Below are positions 26,563-36,434 of a DNA stretch of 64,000 bases, piece after piece (the first letter of the stretch is position 1; each line of letters opens with the position of its first letter). A model generated the notes under the pieces. That model was not told the origin of the DNA and did no database searches. It saw only the letters and a list, made by a program, of their open reading frames with translations. The stretch covers positions 248,001-312,000 of the forward strand of contig CATOSD010000001.1 in the NCBI GenBank assembly GCA_951812395.1, given 5' to 3'. The stretch comes from an uncultured Dehalococcoidia bacterium. GTDB taxonomy: Bacteria > Chloroflexota > Dehalococcoidia > Lucifugimonadales > CATOSD01. The position numbers were made by a program, and so were the translations under genes.

Positions 26563-27207
26563 CTATGGTCTGATGTCCACGGACTTCAAGACGAACGACC
26601 CGCTCTTTACGGGCAGCACAAACCCGTTGCCTTCGAGCATCACGATTTCACGTTCGCCCTTAGTGTACTTGATGCTGCGCGTGTTCTGCGTGGGCGTGCC
26701 GTTCACAGACACGCGGGCGTCTATGGAGACCGAGACCCGGGCGCTCATGCCCCTGATGGGCGCAACGCCGGCGGGGGTGTAGGCGTGACCGAGGGCGTCG
26801 AACGGCAGGTGTATGCCCGCGCCCACCGAGTACGTGTTGGTCGTGTCGGTGAGGGCGTCGTATTCGGTCATCGTGTTGCCGTTGAGGGTGGTATACGATC
26901 CCTGGTACGTGCCCGTGCCGTAAGTGCCGAGGTCGAGGGTCGGGGACGTGATGATGGTCTCCGTCCAGTCGGTCTGCGAGCGGTATTCGAGCCTCCGGGT
27001 CTCCTTGAAGCGTTCGATGGATCGGGTCCCAACGGCCACCGACGCCCCGTAGACCTCGTAGGTGAGCGTAATGGGCGGCAGCGGGTCCGCCAGGCCCGGC
27101 TTTGCGGGTCCCGCGAAGGCCAGACCGAGCGCGATTGCCGCCGCGCCCAGCGCCAAAGCGAGCGTCGCCAAGGCGAGCCCCTTGTGGGCGGTTATCTTCC
27201 GTATCAT
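26563..27207 (-). CDS. Secreted protein of a locally duplicated family, copy A
   Basis: This 214-residue protein has a signal peptide (KGLALATLALALGAAAIALGLAFAG). The mature part matches the product at 55635-56285 along its length: LTYEVYG, VGTRSIERFKETRRLEYR, TDWTETIITSPTLDLG, YGTGT and GNTMTEYDA all have counterparts. I do not recognise the family. It is preceded by a leucine-rich-repeat gene remnant whose C-terminus is also shared with the other locus, so a two-gene unit has been duplicated. It is probably extracellular or cell-wall associated. Confidence 0.7.
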   Translation of the reverse strand: MIRKITAHKGLALATLALALGAAAIALGLAFAGPAKPGLADPLPPITLTYEVYGASVAVGTRSIERFKETRRLEYRSQTDWTETIITSPTLDLGTYGTGTYQGSYTTLNGNTMTEYDALTDTTNTYSVGAGIHLPFDALGHAYTPAGVAPIRGMSARVSVSIDARVSVNGTPTQNTRSIKYTKGEREIVMLEGNGFVLPVKSGSFVLKSVDIRP

Positions 27208-27268
27208 GGTCTGCTCCTTAGTCCAAAGGTCCCGTGTGTTTAGTCCGTCGTGGATTGACCGGGCGGGC

Positions 27269-27781
27269 TTATTCGAGGAAGTGGTCGTTCCAGCCGCCCC
27301 CGACCATTATCCACGCCGAGTGGTTGCCGGGGCCTATCCTGAGCCTTCGGTACTGTATGCGCTGTCTGACCAGCGCCCCGCCGTGCAGGTCCACGTTGTC
27401 GTCGAAGGTCTCGTAGTGGAGGTCGTCGAGTTCAGGAGGGATGGAGCCGCTCAGTCGGTTGTTATGCAAACTGACGGAAGTAACCCGACTGCCGAACAAG
27501 GTGGATACGCCGTACCATTCGCCGAGGGGCGCACTGCTAAGCTAGTTGATATTGATATTCCAGTTCGGGCCATCCGTGGCATTGTACAGCGCAACCAACG
27601 CCGCCCTTTCGGACTCAGCCGTTTGCGCGTCAGAGGTATGCTTTGGCACAAACAAAGCGCTTGCAATGATGAGCACGATCAGCACACCCACAGTCAAGCG
27701 TGATGTAGACAGGCTAGGCAAACCGTCCCTGCGTTTGTCGGCAGTCTTGCCATAGGCTTTGGCTATGGTGGTTACGCCCAT
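27269..27781 (-). pseudogene. Leucine-rich-repeat protein broken by an in-frame amber codon
   Basis: The frame encodes one membrane segment (VGVLIVLIIASALFVP) and the N-cap motif ERAALVALYNATDGPNWN, found in LRR proteins. A TAG at 27542-27544 then interrupts it at the place where the family has a tryptophan (expected NW-LSSAPLGEWYGV). The frame continues without shift into LSSAPLGEWYGVST and one repeat, SVSLHNNRLSGSIPPEL. It ends with VDLHGGALVRQRIQYR...GGGWNDHFLE, a C-terminus also found at 56338. TGG to TAG is a single-base change, so this is a recent nonsense mutation, amber suppression or a sequencing error. Confidence 0.7.
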
Positions 27782-27877
27782 CGGCGTTTAGACGCCCTTT
27801 CGGTGCTCCATGGCTCTCATCTTTAAAGTTGTACTACAGCGTCTGTGGCTAGGCAGCCTAGAAGTGCTGTGGGCACC

Positions 27878-29983
27878 CTAGCGATTGTGCAATCCTCTCG
27901 GTTGCCATCCTGAGGTGTACCTCTCGGCGAGCTTGATAGTGTCCTGGTCTTCCCCTGATAGCTCATGGTAGAACTGAGAGCGAACCAGCGTGTTGACCGC
28001 CGCAGTAAGCCCGTCGCCGAATGTTTCGACTAAGGCGTCCCAGAAGAGCCGCTTCTGAGGGTGGCCGTTGAGATAAGCATAATTGACCGAAGTACGCAGG
28101 AGCGCAAGAACAAATCGATCGTCAACCAAGTGCTCACGCAACCTGGAAGCGAGTCTACTCCGTTCCTCACCCTCTAACCAGTTCAGTGGTCGAATCGAAA
28201 GAGCAAAGAGGTTCCATTCGTTTGTAAGCTCCTCTGTCGTCGCGGATTTCAATCGATTCACCAACTGCTCTTCTAACTTCCTCGCTCGGTCTTCATTGAT
28301 GAGGTTGTCTCCAACCGACTCACGATGTCCAACCATTTCGACTAGCTCAAACCAGCCGGATAGGGTGTCTACCCTTTTTATCATATCCGACACGCAGTCA
28401 CCGAGGGCTATCGGGTCCTCTATCCTTGTCAGCAACCGAACCACTATACGAGTGGCCTTGAATCTCGGTGAGAAACTGAACATACCGGAATCGTGGGGAC
28501 TTAGCCTCCCCATACGATTCACAATCACCGGCACGGCTACATGAGCGGCTTCCACCGGAAAATCCTGCTCATAGTCCTCAAGCCGCTCAAGGCTTGCCTC
28601 GAATTGCTGTTCGTCTAGGGCATCAACAAGCCTTATGAGTTTCTGCTCGTCAGTCAGCGCCTCCACTAGGTCCTTGAGTTCCCGTGATGGAATCATACCC
28701 TCATCAAGCCCACCTTGCAGGTATATTCGAAACACTTCCTCACATGCCACACGTCTCTGTTTGCGCCAGACTGCATCCCACTCTGGTCCATACCCCATTC
28801 GTCCAAGAAACGTTTGAGTTGCTGGGAACAGAGTCTCAAAGACGGAATTCAATATCCCTCGGTCGCTTCCTGCACGATCAAGCATCGCCGAAAGTTCCTT
28901 TTTGATCTCCCTGTTGCGGACCTCTTCATTCAACCACGATTCTGGTACTGACTCGGAGCGCACCAGACAATTGACGTGTGCTCTCAAATCATTGAACAAC
29001 GACGGCCTGAGCACACGAACCGCTTCCAAGCTGAGAAGGTCGGCCAGAGCCACCTCTTGGCCGATGGTGTCGAGGGTTACGGGGATCGAGTATAGGTAGC
29101 GCTTAACGTCCCGAAGATTGCCAAGAAGAGGCTTGACCACTTCGTAAAACACCCGCCCCCACACGTCTCTATCCAACTGAGCGAGGTCTCGCCCTCTTAT
29201 CAACTCATCAAGCCACGGCAAGAACATGCTAGGCAAAATCTCTTCGCGAACGATGGGAAGGTCGTAGCTGACCTGAACGATCTTTTCCAGGTACTCTCGA
29301 CCCTCTGTCTCGTCCTCCCCCAAGCTCATCGCGATGTGCCGACCATCGAACGCCAATAGGAAGACTACATGGGGAAGATCAGACGTCAGCCGCACAAGCC
29401 GCATCACTTCTCGAGTCTCGCCGGCCTCCAGCCGGTCTATGTCGTCAACGACGACGACGATTCTCGACTTTGCCTGTTCCAGTGCTTTCCTGAGACGGTC
29501 ACGTTTCTCATGCAGGCTAGGTTGTTTCGCCCATTGGTTCGTGGCTCTACCAAACAGCTTCGCAACCAAGGTTGTGCCGGGTACAGGGCTTAGTGGGGCA
29601 AGAGATTGACCTAGTTCAGCGATCGCCTTCGCTACATCCTTCAGCTTCTCTGAACGAACCTGACCCAGTTGCGCGCTCAACTCGCGAAAGAAACACGTTA
29701 CCAGGTCGTCTGCGCTGCTGAAGAGCCAGGGGTTGAAATGAAGTATGGCTACGTCATCATCACCCGCAAGTGCTTCCGCGACCATATTGAGAACCGAAGT
29801 CTTCCCCGATCCCCACTCGCCCACGACAGCGACGGTGAAGCCATGCTCAGCGGGAACGGCACACACTTGCCGAGCTATCGCTTCCGCAAATGCCCGCCTA
29901 CCCATGCGATCCTGCTCACGGTTCTCGATAGGTCGGTCAGCCTCAAAGTAATTGTTGTCAGAAGTGTCCTGCTGGCTGCTCAT
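27878..29983 (-). CDS. KAP family P-loop NTPase
   Basis: This protein of about 701 residues has Walker A VVGEWGSGKTSVLNM near residue 45 and Walker B IVVVVDDIDRLEAGE. It also has the KAP-type VVFLLAFDGRHIAMSLG region and a long helical C-terminus. KAP NTPases are cytoplasmic or membrane-linked ATPases, some of which take part in defence against phages or plasmids. The ATG at 29983 (MSSQQDTSDNNYF) is preferred; an in-frame GTG at 30040 adds 19 residues. The gene is visibly less GC-rich than its neighbours and sits next to an insertion sequence, which suggests transfer. No classical KAP transmembrane insert is evident. Confidence 0.85.
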   Translation of the reverse strand: MSSQQDTSDNNYFEADRPIENREQDRMGRRAFAEAIARQVCAVPAEHGFTVAVVGEWGSGKTSVLNMVAEALAGDDDVAILHFNPWLFSSADDLVTCFFRELSAQLGQVRSEKLKDVAKAIAELGQSLAPLSPVPGTTLVAKLFGRATNQWAKQPSLHEKRDRLRKALEQAKSRIVVVVDDIDRLEAGETREVMRLVRLTSDLPHVVFLLAFDGRHIAMSLGEDETEGREYLEKIVQVSYDLPIVREEILPSMFLPWLDELIRGRDLAQLDRDVWGRVFYEVVKPLLGNLRDVKRYLYSIPVTLDTIGQEVALADLLSLEAVRVLRPSLFNDLRAHVNCLVRSESVPESWLNEEVRNREIKKELSAMLDRAGSDRGILNSVFETLFPATQTFLGRMGYGPEWDAVWRKQRRVACEEVFRIYLQGGLDEGMIPSRELKDLVEALTDEQKLIRLVDALDEQQFEASLERLEDYEQDFPVEAAHVAVPVIVNRMGRLSPHDSGMFSFSPRFKATRIVVRLLTRIEDPIALGDCVSDMIKRVDTLSGWFELVEMVGHRESVGDNLINEDRARKLEEQLVNRLKSATTEELTNEWNLFALSIRPLNWLEGEERSRLASRLREHLVDDRFVLALLRTSVNYAYLNGHPQKRLFWDALVETFGDGLTAAVNTLVRSQFYHELSGEDQDTIKLAERYTSGWQPRGLHNR

Positions 29984-30040
29984 CGCGAGCGTTTTCTGCT
30001 CCCTAGTTGTGTCTGCATAGCCTAGACAGTTGCAGGTCAC

Positions 30041-30368
30041 ATTCTAATTGCTTGTGGATCAACCTTCAACAAACGAGCAAGGTGAAAGCCCTTCCTTGTG
30101 GACTTTCCGGCCTCCCCGCGTCCGAAACAATGCCAGATTGCCAGGCCAACAAGAAATCGCCACTCCCGCGCAGGCGTCTCCTAGATGATCTGCCACGTCA
30201 TCCCGGAAACGGCCCCCCTCCAATCGCCACCGCAACCGACGCCCCAATCCCCGCCATCCCCCAAATCCACCGCCTAGTTGCAAAAGAAGGCCTCGTTGGA
30301 GCCGGCTGTAAAGCCGGCTATGATGGTAGTTATCAACAACAACCCATCACCAACGAGGTGCGACTATT
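30041..30368. other. Non-coding stretch before the transposase
   Basis: I see no gene. It holds a CCTCGTTGG/CCAACGAGG inverted repeat (30291-30299 and 30350-30358) enclosing a second stem, AGCCGGC-TGTAAA-GCCGGCT (30300-30319). Both lie directly before the transposase start and could fold into a hairpin that limits its expression. The left end of the insertion sequence should lie here, but I could not identify terminal repeats by eye. Confidence 0.5.
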
Positions 30369-31895
30369 ATGCAGCAAGCAACGCTTCCTTTCCACTACGC
30401 AGAGGAGACCGAGTCTACTGGTATGACGGCGTTGTCGGGGTTGCCGGCATACCTGGACCTGGCGTTTGTTGCCCGACTGGGGCAGTCGGTGCGCCGTCAC
30501 GTGGGAGTGAGAGAGGGCACACAGGGGTGGACGGACGCCCAGAATGTGACGGCGCTTGTGATGCTCAACCTGGCCGGTGGTGAGTCGGTGGATGACCTGC
30601 GGCTGCTGGAGAAGGACGAGGGGCTGGGCAGGGCGCTGCTCACCGCGGAGACTCACGGAGTGCGGCGGGCAGAGCGCAGGGCGCAGCTCAGAAGGTGGCG
30701 TAAGGAGCGTAGCCGCACTGTGCCGTCGCCCACGGCGGTGTTCAGGTATCTGGACCGTTTCCACGACGAGGCTGAGGAGGCCGGGAGACGGTCTCGCAAG
30801 GCGTTCATACCGGCGGCCAACGACGCGCTGAGAGGGCTTGGGAAGGTCAACGCGGACCTGGTGAGGTTCGCGGGAGGCCATTCAGGACACACCGAAGCGA
30901 CATTGGACATGGACGCCACACTGATAGGGACGCACAAGCGGCAGGCGTGCTTCTGCTACAAAAAGCACAAGGCGTACCAGCCGTTGACCACCTACTGGTA
31001 TGAGGCGGACCTTGTGGTGCACTCCGAGTTCAGAGACGGCAACGTGAACGCGGGCTACGAACAGCTCAGGGTGTTGAAGGAGTCGCTGGAGTGTCTGCCC
31101 CCAGGGGTGAGCAAGGTGATGATGAGGTCTGACTCGGCGGGCTACCAGAAGGAGCTGTTGAAGTACTGCGCCGAGGGGCGGGATGAGCGGTTCGGAGTGA
31201 TCGAGTTCTGTGTGGGAGTGAACGTGATGGCCGAGTTCAGGGCGGCGGTGAGTGAGGTAGAGGAGGAAGGATGGCACGACCTGTACAGGACAGAGGGTGA
31301 GCAACGAGAGGCCACAAGACAGCAGTACGCCGAGGTGTGCTACGTGACCAGTTGGACGGGATACAGCAAGAACAGTCCCGACTACAGGTTCATCGCGATA
31401 AGGGAGCGTATGCCGAACCCGCCGCTGTTCGACATGGATGGGGAGAAGCTGTCGGTTCCCATTATGGAGATGGGGGATGGCAAATTGTACAAAGTGACAG
31501 GGATGGTGACGAACCGAGAGCTGCCTGGGGATGAGTTGGTCCGGTGGTACAGGCAGAGGTGCGGCAAAGGGGAGGAGGTCCATTCGGTGCTGAAGGAGGA
31601 CCTTGCGGGGGGCAGGCTGCCGTCGGGGAAGTTCGGGTCGAACGCGGCGTGGTGGGCGATAGTGGTGTTGGCGTTCAATCTGAACTCAGCGATGAAGCGG
31701 CTGGTGTTGGGGGAAGAGTGGGTGAGCAAGCGTCTGAAAGCGGTGCGCTTCGGCGTAATCTGCGTTGCGGGGCGAGTGGTCAGACACGCAAGGAGGCTCA
31801 CCATCCGTCTCGCGAGAGGGCACCCCACCCATGACCTGCTCGTGAGTGCGCAACGCAGGATACAGGCCCTGGCAAACACGCCGCTCCGGGCCTGA
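30369..31895 (+). mobile_element. IS1380-like DDE transposase gene
   Basis: The 508-residue transposase has candidate catalytic residues in LDMDATLIG, MMRSDSAGYQKELL and YRQRCGKGEEVHSVLKEDLAGGRLPSG. These are the D-D-E contexts of the IS1380 family. The N-terminal region (FVARLGQSVRRHVGVREGTQGWTD as pattern) and C-terminal helices also fit. The frame is intact, so the element may still move. Only the coding part is delimited: terminal inverted repeats and target duplications were not resolved. Confidence 0.8.
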
Positions 31896-32984
31896 TTCTC
31901 CTCAGGAATCCACCCACACTCGAGGCGACTGACCCGAAGTCGTCGGCTTCGCCGTGTCCGAAACTCGCCCAAAACCCTCCAACTACCCTCTCAGGAACCG
32001 CCTCACGCCCCCAGACCGTCGCATCGACCTTCCCCACGCCAACTGACCGGCCCCAAAACGCACATTCACCCTCGCCAACCCACCACACCCCCCCCCCCGC
32101 CGCGGTTAGGCGGTGGATTTGGGCATCCCAACCCCTCTTGACACACCCAGTACATCCGTGCTATTCTACCCCTCGTCACAAACAACCGACCGCCGGCCAC
32201 CAACGTGACACCGACGTCTAACAACCGTCGAATCCGGTAGCACATCCAACCCAAATCCGTCGCACCTGTAACGAGGAATCCAAACCGCCCAGCTACGAAA
32301 TCTGAGGAGAAAAGACAAAAGAAACATAACGAGACACTTCTACAAAAGGCGATTTTGTCTCACCCGGCAGCTAGCCCCTGCTTCAGCCCGATCGCGACTC
32401 CGCTCGGTAGCCCGTCGCCCGTCCAAGGACGAGTGACTCAGGCGAAAAGCCGGCCTCGACCCGTACCGCGCACAGCCAGCCCCCGTGAAAACGGGGCCGC
32501 CGGGCCTGCGCGGAGTTCCGGTCCCGGTCCCGCATCACCCTGCCGACCGCTTTCCCGGCCCAACCAAGCGGTAGCAGGTCAGGAGGTGCTGCGCGGCCTG
32601 TCTTCATGGCCGCCGCGCGAGCCAGTCCCGGCCCTGCCGCCTACCCATCCGCAAGTGGGCGCTGCCCTCCCTCCGTTAACAACCGAATACACCAGCCGAC
32701 GACCAGGCCTACCCATGCCGCGACCCGCGACAACCCGTCCCGTCTCAGTCCGAATGCGACCCGAATCTGCCCCGCTGCTACCGGAAATCGTCACGCGTCT
32801 TCTGCCACGACCGCCCGTCTCCAACTAGCGGGCAGGTGAGAAAGTGACAAATGTGCCGGAATGGAACAACCATCGAGAGATTCGCTTGCGCCCCCGCACT
32901 TTCTTTGATTGGCCTGATATGCGACAATGCACAAAACAATTGCGCGCGTCACCACCTGAACAAAAGCCAGTCTAGGGGGCAAGT
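31896..32984. other. Long non-coding region with repeat copy A and no supported gene
   Basis: About 1.1 kb lies between the transposase and the oxidoreductase operon. A diverged copy of a roughly 300-base repeat lies at 32126-32440, inverted relative to 42444-42745. Open frames in 32355-32850 are Pro/Arg/Ser-rich on both strands and look like GC artefacts. A CCGTTTTCACGGGGG-type hairpin is at about 32484-32497. The AT-richer final 120 bases probably hold the promoter of the oxidoreductase genes, but I cannot place it. Confidence 0.6.
32126..32440 (+). repeat. Diverged ~300-base repeat, copy A
   Basis: In order it contains TTGACA-18-TATTCT (32138-32167), ACATCCAACCCAAATCCGTC, GTAACGAGGAA, CAGCTACGAAATCTGAGGAG, an A-rich stretch (AAAAGACAAAAGAAAC) and an inverted pair GAGACA...TGTCTC. 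It ends with GACTCCGCTCGGTAGCCCGTC. The same blocks in the same order occur on the opposite strand at 42444-42745. The GAGACA/TGTCTC stem is kept in both although the loop differs, which hints at a conserved RNA or DNA hairpin. Confidence 0.7.
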
Positions 32985-34154
32985 ATGGCGGTATCTGCCG
33001 TTGAAGTCGTGTACCGAGGTATTTTCCAGAAGACCCTGTCCAGAAACATCTGCCGCGCCATCGTGCTCGCGGCCCGCAAGGAGGGCAAAATCGGCACGGC
33101 CTTTGGCCGCTACGGAGACTCCCCGGAGCGCAATGGCATCCCCGCGAAGTATTTCGCCGTCGTCGCCGATGACGACCTCGAACTGGAAGAAAGCCTCGCG
33201 AAGTACGAGCCGAAAGATGTGGACGTGACTATCGTCGTGGACGACACCCTGTGCAAGGGCGTGGAGTCGTGGGCGTGGTACGGACTGCAGCCCATCAACG
33301 AGCTGACCGTCAACGGTGGCACCGTGTTGGTCACCTCCATTCAGCCGCCCGAACAGCTATTGCAGGACATCCACGTCAAGGACGTGCCCTACAACCTGTC
33401 CATCGTCAAGGGCGTCAAGAGCTTTTCGGGCCTGTGGGTGTACAAGGACGACCACACCGACGTGCGCATACTCGGCGCGCTCGCCCGCGTCTGCCCCCAG
33501 TTGGTGGGCCTCGACGCCTACGTCGACACAATCCGCGAGGATTCGGGCGACGACAAGGCCGGCTCCGCGCAGCGCGCCTTCGAGCGCGTGACCACCTACC
33601 CGGTGGAGCCCGGACAGGGCAACTCCGAGACCCCGTTCAGCTTCGACATGCCCGGCTGGACCAAGATGGATGAGGCGCTCGTCATTCCCGGCATCGAGGC
33701 CGGCGGCGGATTCCGCGGCGGCGACGGCGGCTTCCAGCCCGTGCGGAATGAGTTTTTCAAAAAGTGGTCCACCCGCACCATGCGCCCGGTGATCAACTTC
33801 GAGACGTGCACCAAGTGCACCCTATGCTGGCTGCAGTGCCCCGACTCGTGCTTCGACGTTACCCCCGAGGGGCTGTACGACTCCGACATGGAGTCCTGCT
33901 GCGGCTGCGGGGTGTGCGAAGAGGTGTGCCCGGTGCCCGATTGCATCACCATGGTGAACGAGGAGTCCTTCAGCGGCAACACCAGCCAGCACGACCACTG
34001 GAAGAGCGACAGGGACGGCTACATGAAGTGGCTGGAGGACAAGATTGCCGCCGCCAAATCCGAGAAGGGCGACGCGGGGCGCTCCCACGGCCTTTACGAG
34101 TGGACCGGCTACGAGAAGCAGATCGCGGCGACGGGAGTGAGTGATGACGACTGA
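32985..34154 (+). CDS. 2-oxoacid:ferredoxin oxidoreductase, fused gamma and delta subunits
   Basis: In this 389-residue protein, residues about 1-200 form the gamma (Rossmann-like) domain. The C-terminal part is a two-cluster ferredoxin with CTKCTLCWLQCPDSC and CCGCGVCEEVCPVPDC, each cluster bound by four cysteines. The complex splits pyruvate or another 2-oxoacid, making acyl-CoA, CO2 and reduced ferredoxin. GGGGG precedes the ATG by 7 bases. The next gene (alpha) starts 11 bases before this one ends. The gamma-delta fusion is a known variation. The substrate is not fixed by the sequence. Confidence 0.88.
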   Translation: MAVSAVEVVYRGIFQKTLSRNICRAIVLAARKEGKIGTAFGRYGDSPERNGIPAKYFAVVADDDLELEESLAKYEPKDVDVTIVVDDTLCKGVESWAWYGLQPINELTVNGGTVLVTSIQPPEQLLQDIHVKDVPYNLSIVKGVKSFSGLWVYKDDHTDVRILGALARVCPQLVGLDAYVDTIREDSGDDKAGSAQRAFERVTTYPVEPGQGNSETPFSFDMPGWTKMDEALVIPGIEAGGGFRGGDGGFQPVRNEFFKKWSTRTMRPVINFETCTKCTLCWLQCPDSCFDVTPEGLYDSDMESCCGCGVCEEVCPVPDCITMVNEESFSGNTSQHDHWKSDRDGYMKWLEDKIAAAKSEKGDAGRSHGLYEWTGYEKQIAATGVSDDD

Positions 34155-35361
34155 AGCACAGCCCGCGCTCGAGCGCGAAGAGCTGATTAGCGGCTCGGAG
34201 GCGATCGCCATAGCGTGCGCGCTTGCCGACGTAGACGTGATAACGGCATACCCCATCCGCCCCTACGACACGGTTATGCAGTTCGTGTCCCGCCTCATCG
34301 CCAACGGCGAGCTGAAGTGCGAGTACATAGTCGCAGAGAGCGAGCACTCGCAGTTTGAAATCGTCAAGCACGCCTCCGCGGTGGGCGCCAGGGTGTTCTC
34401 CGGATCGAGCGGCGTAGGCTGGTTCTACGCCTTCGAGGCGCTCGCCGTGACCTGCGGCCTGCGCCTGCCGATGGTGGCGATGGTGGGCAACCGCGCCCTG
34501 GACGACCCGGGCGCTTTCGGCTGCGAGCACAACGACGCGCTCGCCGTGCGCGACCTGGGCTGGATGCTGCGCTGGGTCGACACCGGCCAGGAGGCGATGG
34601 ACGCCGCGTTCATGGCGTGGCGCGTGGCCGAGGACCCGCGAGTGTATCTGCCCTGCGCCATCAGCACCGACGGCGCGTTTCTCACGCACTCCCAGCAGAT
34701 TGTGAAGGTGCCGGACAAGAACCTGGTCGACGAGTACCTGCCTCCCTACGACAGGGGCAAGTTCCTGCTGCACCCCGACAATCCAATCACCATCGCGCCA
34801 CAGGTAAACGAGGACTGGCTGCTGGAGATTCGACGCCAGACCGACGACGCCATGCGCCGTTCCAAGGGCGTGATCACCGAGGCGCACGACGACCTGAAGC
34901 GCATATTCGGGCGCGGCGGCGACAACCCCTTCATAGAGGAGTACATGACAGACGACGCCGACGTGGTGCTGGTGGGCATGGGAACGCTCGCCATGCCGCT
35001 GCGAGTCACCGTGCGCCGGCTGCGCGAGCAGGGTCGCAAGGTGGGCTTCGTTCGCGTCAAGTGGTTCCGCCCCTTCCCCGACGAGGAGCTGCGCGACTGC
35101 CTGACCAAGTTCAAGGCGGTCGGTATTATAGACCGCGACTACTCGCTGGGCGCTCCGTACAACGGGGGCGTGCTCTACAACGAGGTGCGCTCGGCGCTGT
35201 ACGACGCCGACAAGCGCGTGCCCATTATGGGCTTCATCGCCGGGCTGGGCGGAAGAGAGATCACCGTGCCGGCCACCACCGAAATGTTCGACGCGGTGCA
35301 GCAGGTGGCCGACACCGGCCGCGTGGACGAGCCGCTTCGCTGGATAGGCGTCCGCGAGTAG
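34144..35361 (+). CDS. porA: 2-oxoacid:ferredoxin oxidoreductase alpha subunit
   Basis: This 405-residue protein matches the alpha (PorA) subunit: the start region SGSEAIAIACALADVDVITAYPI, YIVAESEHSQFEIVKHASAVGARVFSGSSG, and a C-terminal domain with VGMGTLAMPLRVTVRRLREQGRKVGFVRVK-type segments. It binds the pyrimidine side of thiamine diphosphate together with the beta subunit. The ATG at 34144 has GGAG a few bases upstream; a GTG at 34141 is adjacent. It overlaps the gamma-delta gene, so it is co-translated with it. Confidence 0.9.
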   Translation: MTTEAQPALEREELISGSEAIAIACALADVDVITAYPIRPYDTVMQFVSRLIANGELKCEYIVAESEHSQFEIVKHASAVGARVFSGSSGVGWFYAFEALAVTCGLRLPMVAMVGNRALDDPGAFGCEHNDALAVRDLGWMLRWVDTGQEAMDAAFMAWRVAEDPRVYLPCAISTDGAFLTHSQQIVKVPDKNLVDEYLPPYDRGKFLLHPDNPITIAPQVNEDWLLEIRRQTDDAMRRSKGVITEAHDDLKRIFGRGGDNPFIEEYMTDDADVVLVGMGTLAMPLRVTVRRLREQGRKVGFVRVKWFRPFPDEELRDCLTKFKAVGIIDRDYSLGAPYNGGVLYNEVRSALYDADKRVPIMGFIAGLGGREITVPATTEMFDAVQQVADTGRVDEPLRWIGVRE

Positions 35362-35386
35362 GGGCGTCCCTTGTAGGCGCCCGTAG

Positions 35387-35407
35387 GGGCGGGTTTGAAA
35401 CCCGCCC
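35387..35407. repeat. Hairpin between alpha and beta subunit genes
   Basis: GGGCGGGTTT-G-AAACCCGCCC forms a 10-base stem inside the operon, 26 bases before the beta-subunit start. It could tune expression or stabilise the mRNA. Similar GGGCGGGTTTGAAACCCGCCC elements are common small repeats in related genomes (recollection, not verified here). Confidence 0.6.
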
Positions 35408-35432
35408 GCAACGTGGCGAAGGAGAAACCAAG

Positions 35433-36431
35433 ATGACAACTTCCAATGTCCTGGCCACCATCAAAGGCGTCCACGACTCTCCCCTGGAGGAGTACTTCAC
35501 CTCCGGTCACCGCACCTGCCAGGGATGCGAGTCCGCGCTGGTCATGAAGCTCATGGTCAAGTCCGCCGGACCGCGCACCATCGTGCTCGGCAGCACCGGC
35601 TGCATGTACGTCGCCAACACGACCTACTACTCCACGCCGTGGGTGGTGCCCTGGATGCACACCCAGCTCGGCTCGTCCGGCTCGGCCGCGACCGGTACCG
35701 CCGCGGGACTGCAGGCGCTGATGAGCAAGGGCAAGATGAAAGAGGAGAAGATCAACGTCATCGCCTTCTGCGGCGACGGCGGAGGCGCCGACATGGGCCT
35801 CTCCTCCATTTCCGGCTCGCTCACCCACCAGCAGTACAACCTGCTGATCCTCATGTACGACAACGAGTCCTACGCCAACACCGACATCCAGGTGTCCGGG
35901 TCGTCGCCCTGGGGCGCGAACACCACCTTCAGCCCGCCGGGCAAGGTGCACCGTATAATGCACAACAGGTGGAAGAAGAACATGGCCCCGATGATGGCCG
36001 TGGGGCATCCGGGCGTTAAGTACGTCGCCACGGGCTGCGCCTCCTACGCCGTCGACCTGATGAACAAGGTCCGCAAGGGCCTGTCCATAGGCGGCCCCAC
36101 CTTCATCCACTCCTACGACCCTTGCCCCAAGGGCTGGGACTACGACCCGATGTACTCGCACGAGCTTGGGATGCTGGCCGTCGAGACCGGCATCTGGGTG
36201 CAGTACGAGATCGAGGAGGGCAAGCTCTCCCTCAATGGCCCGTCGCGAATGATCGCCCAGGGACGGCGGCCGCGAAAGCCGGTCTATGACTTCCTGAAGC
36301 GCCAGGGCAGGTTCGCCCACTTCACAGACGAGGACGTGGACTACTTCCAGTCCCGCATCGACGAGATGTGGGAGCAGTGGTGGCTGCCGGGCGTCATCCC
36401 CGTGATGAAGGACGGCCTGCCAACGACGTAA
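35433..36431 (+). CDS. porB: 2-oxoacid:ferredoxin oxidoreductase beta subunit (thiamine diphosphate)
   Basis: This 332-residue protein has the thiamine-diphosphate motif FCGDGGGADMGLSSIS...YDNESYANT (GDG...N) and cysteines in GHRTCQGCESALV and STGCMYV that bind the proximal FeS cluster of PorB. GGAG precedes the ATG at 35433; a longer open frame upstream runs through porA in another phase and is rejected. It is the last catalytic gene of the gamma/delta-alpha-beta operon. The following membrane-protein gene begins 3 bases after its stop. Confidence 0.91.
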   Translation: MTTSNVLATIKGVHDSPLEEYFTSGHRTCQGCESALVMKLMVKSAGPRTIVLGSTGCMYVANTTYYSTPWVVPWMHTQLGSSGSAATGTAAGLQALMSKGKMKEEKINVIAFCGDGGGADMGLSSISGSLTHQQYNLLILMYDNESYANTDIQVSGSSPWGANTTFSPPGKVHRIMHNRWKKNMAPMMAVGHPGVKYVATGCASYAVDLMNKVRKGLSIGGPTFIHSYDPCPKGWDYDPMYSHELGMLAVETGIWVQYEIEEGKLSLNGPSRMIAQGRRPRKPVYDFLKRQGRFAHFTDEDVDYFQSRIDEMWEQWWLPGVIPVMKDGLPTT

Positions 36432-36434
36432 CCC

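Noticed and set aside
30291..31960. Exact ends of the IS1380-like element
   Set aside because: No convincing terminal inverted repeats or target duplication could be found by eye on both sides.
32355..32839. Open frames in the Pro/Arg-rich part of the region before the oxidoreductase operon
   Set aside because: Both strands are open because of high GC. There is no ribosome site or family motif, and they overlap a repeat.
33970..35439. 489-codon minus-strand frame opposite porA
   Set aside because: It is an antisense shadow of an intact oxidoreductase gene.
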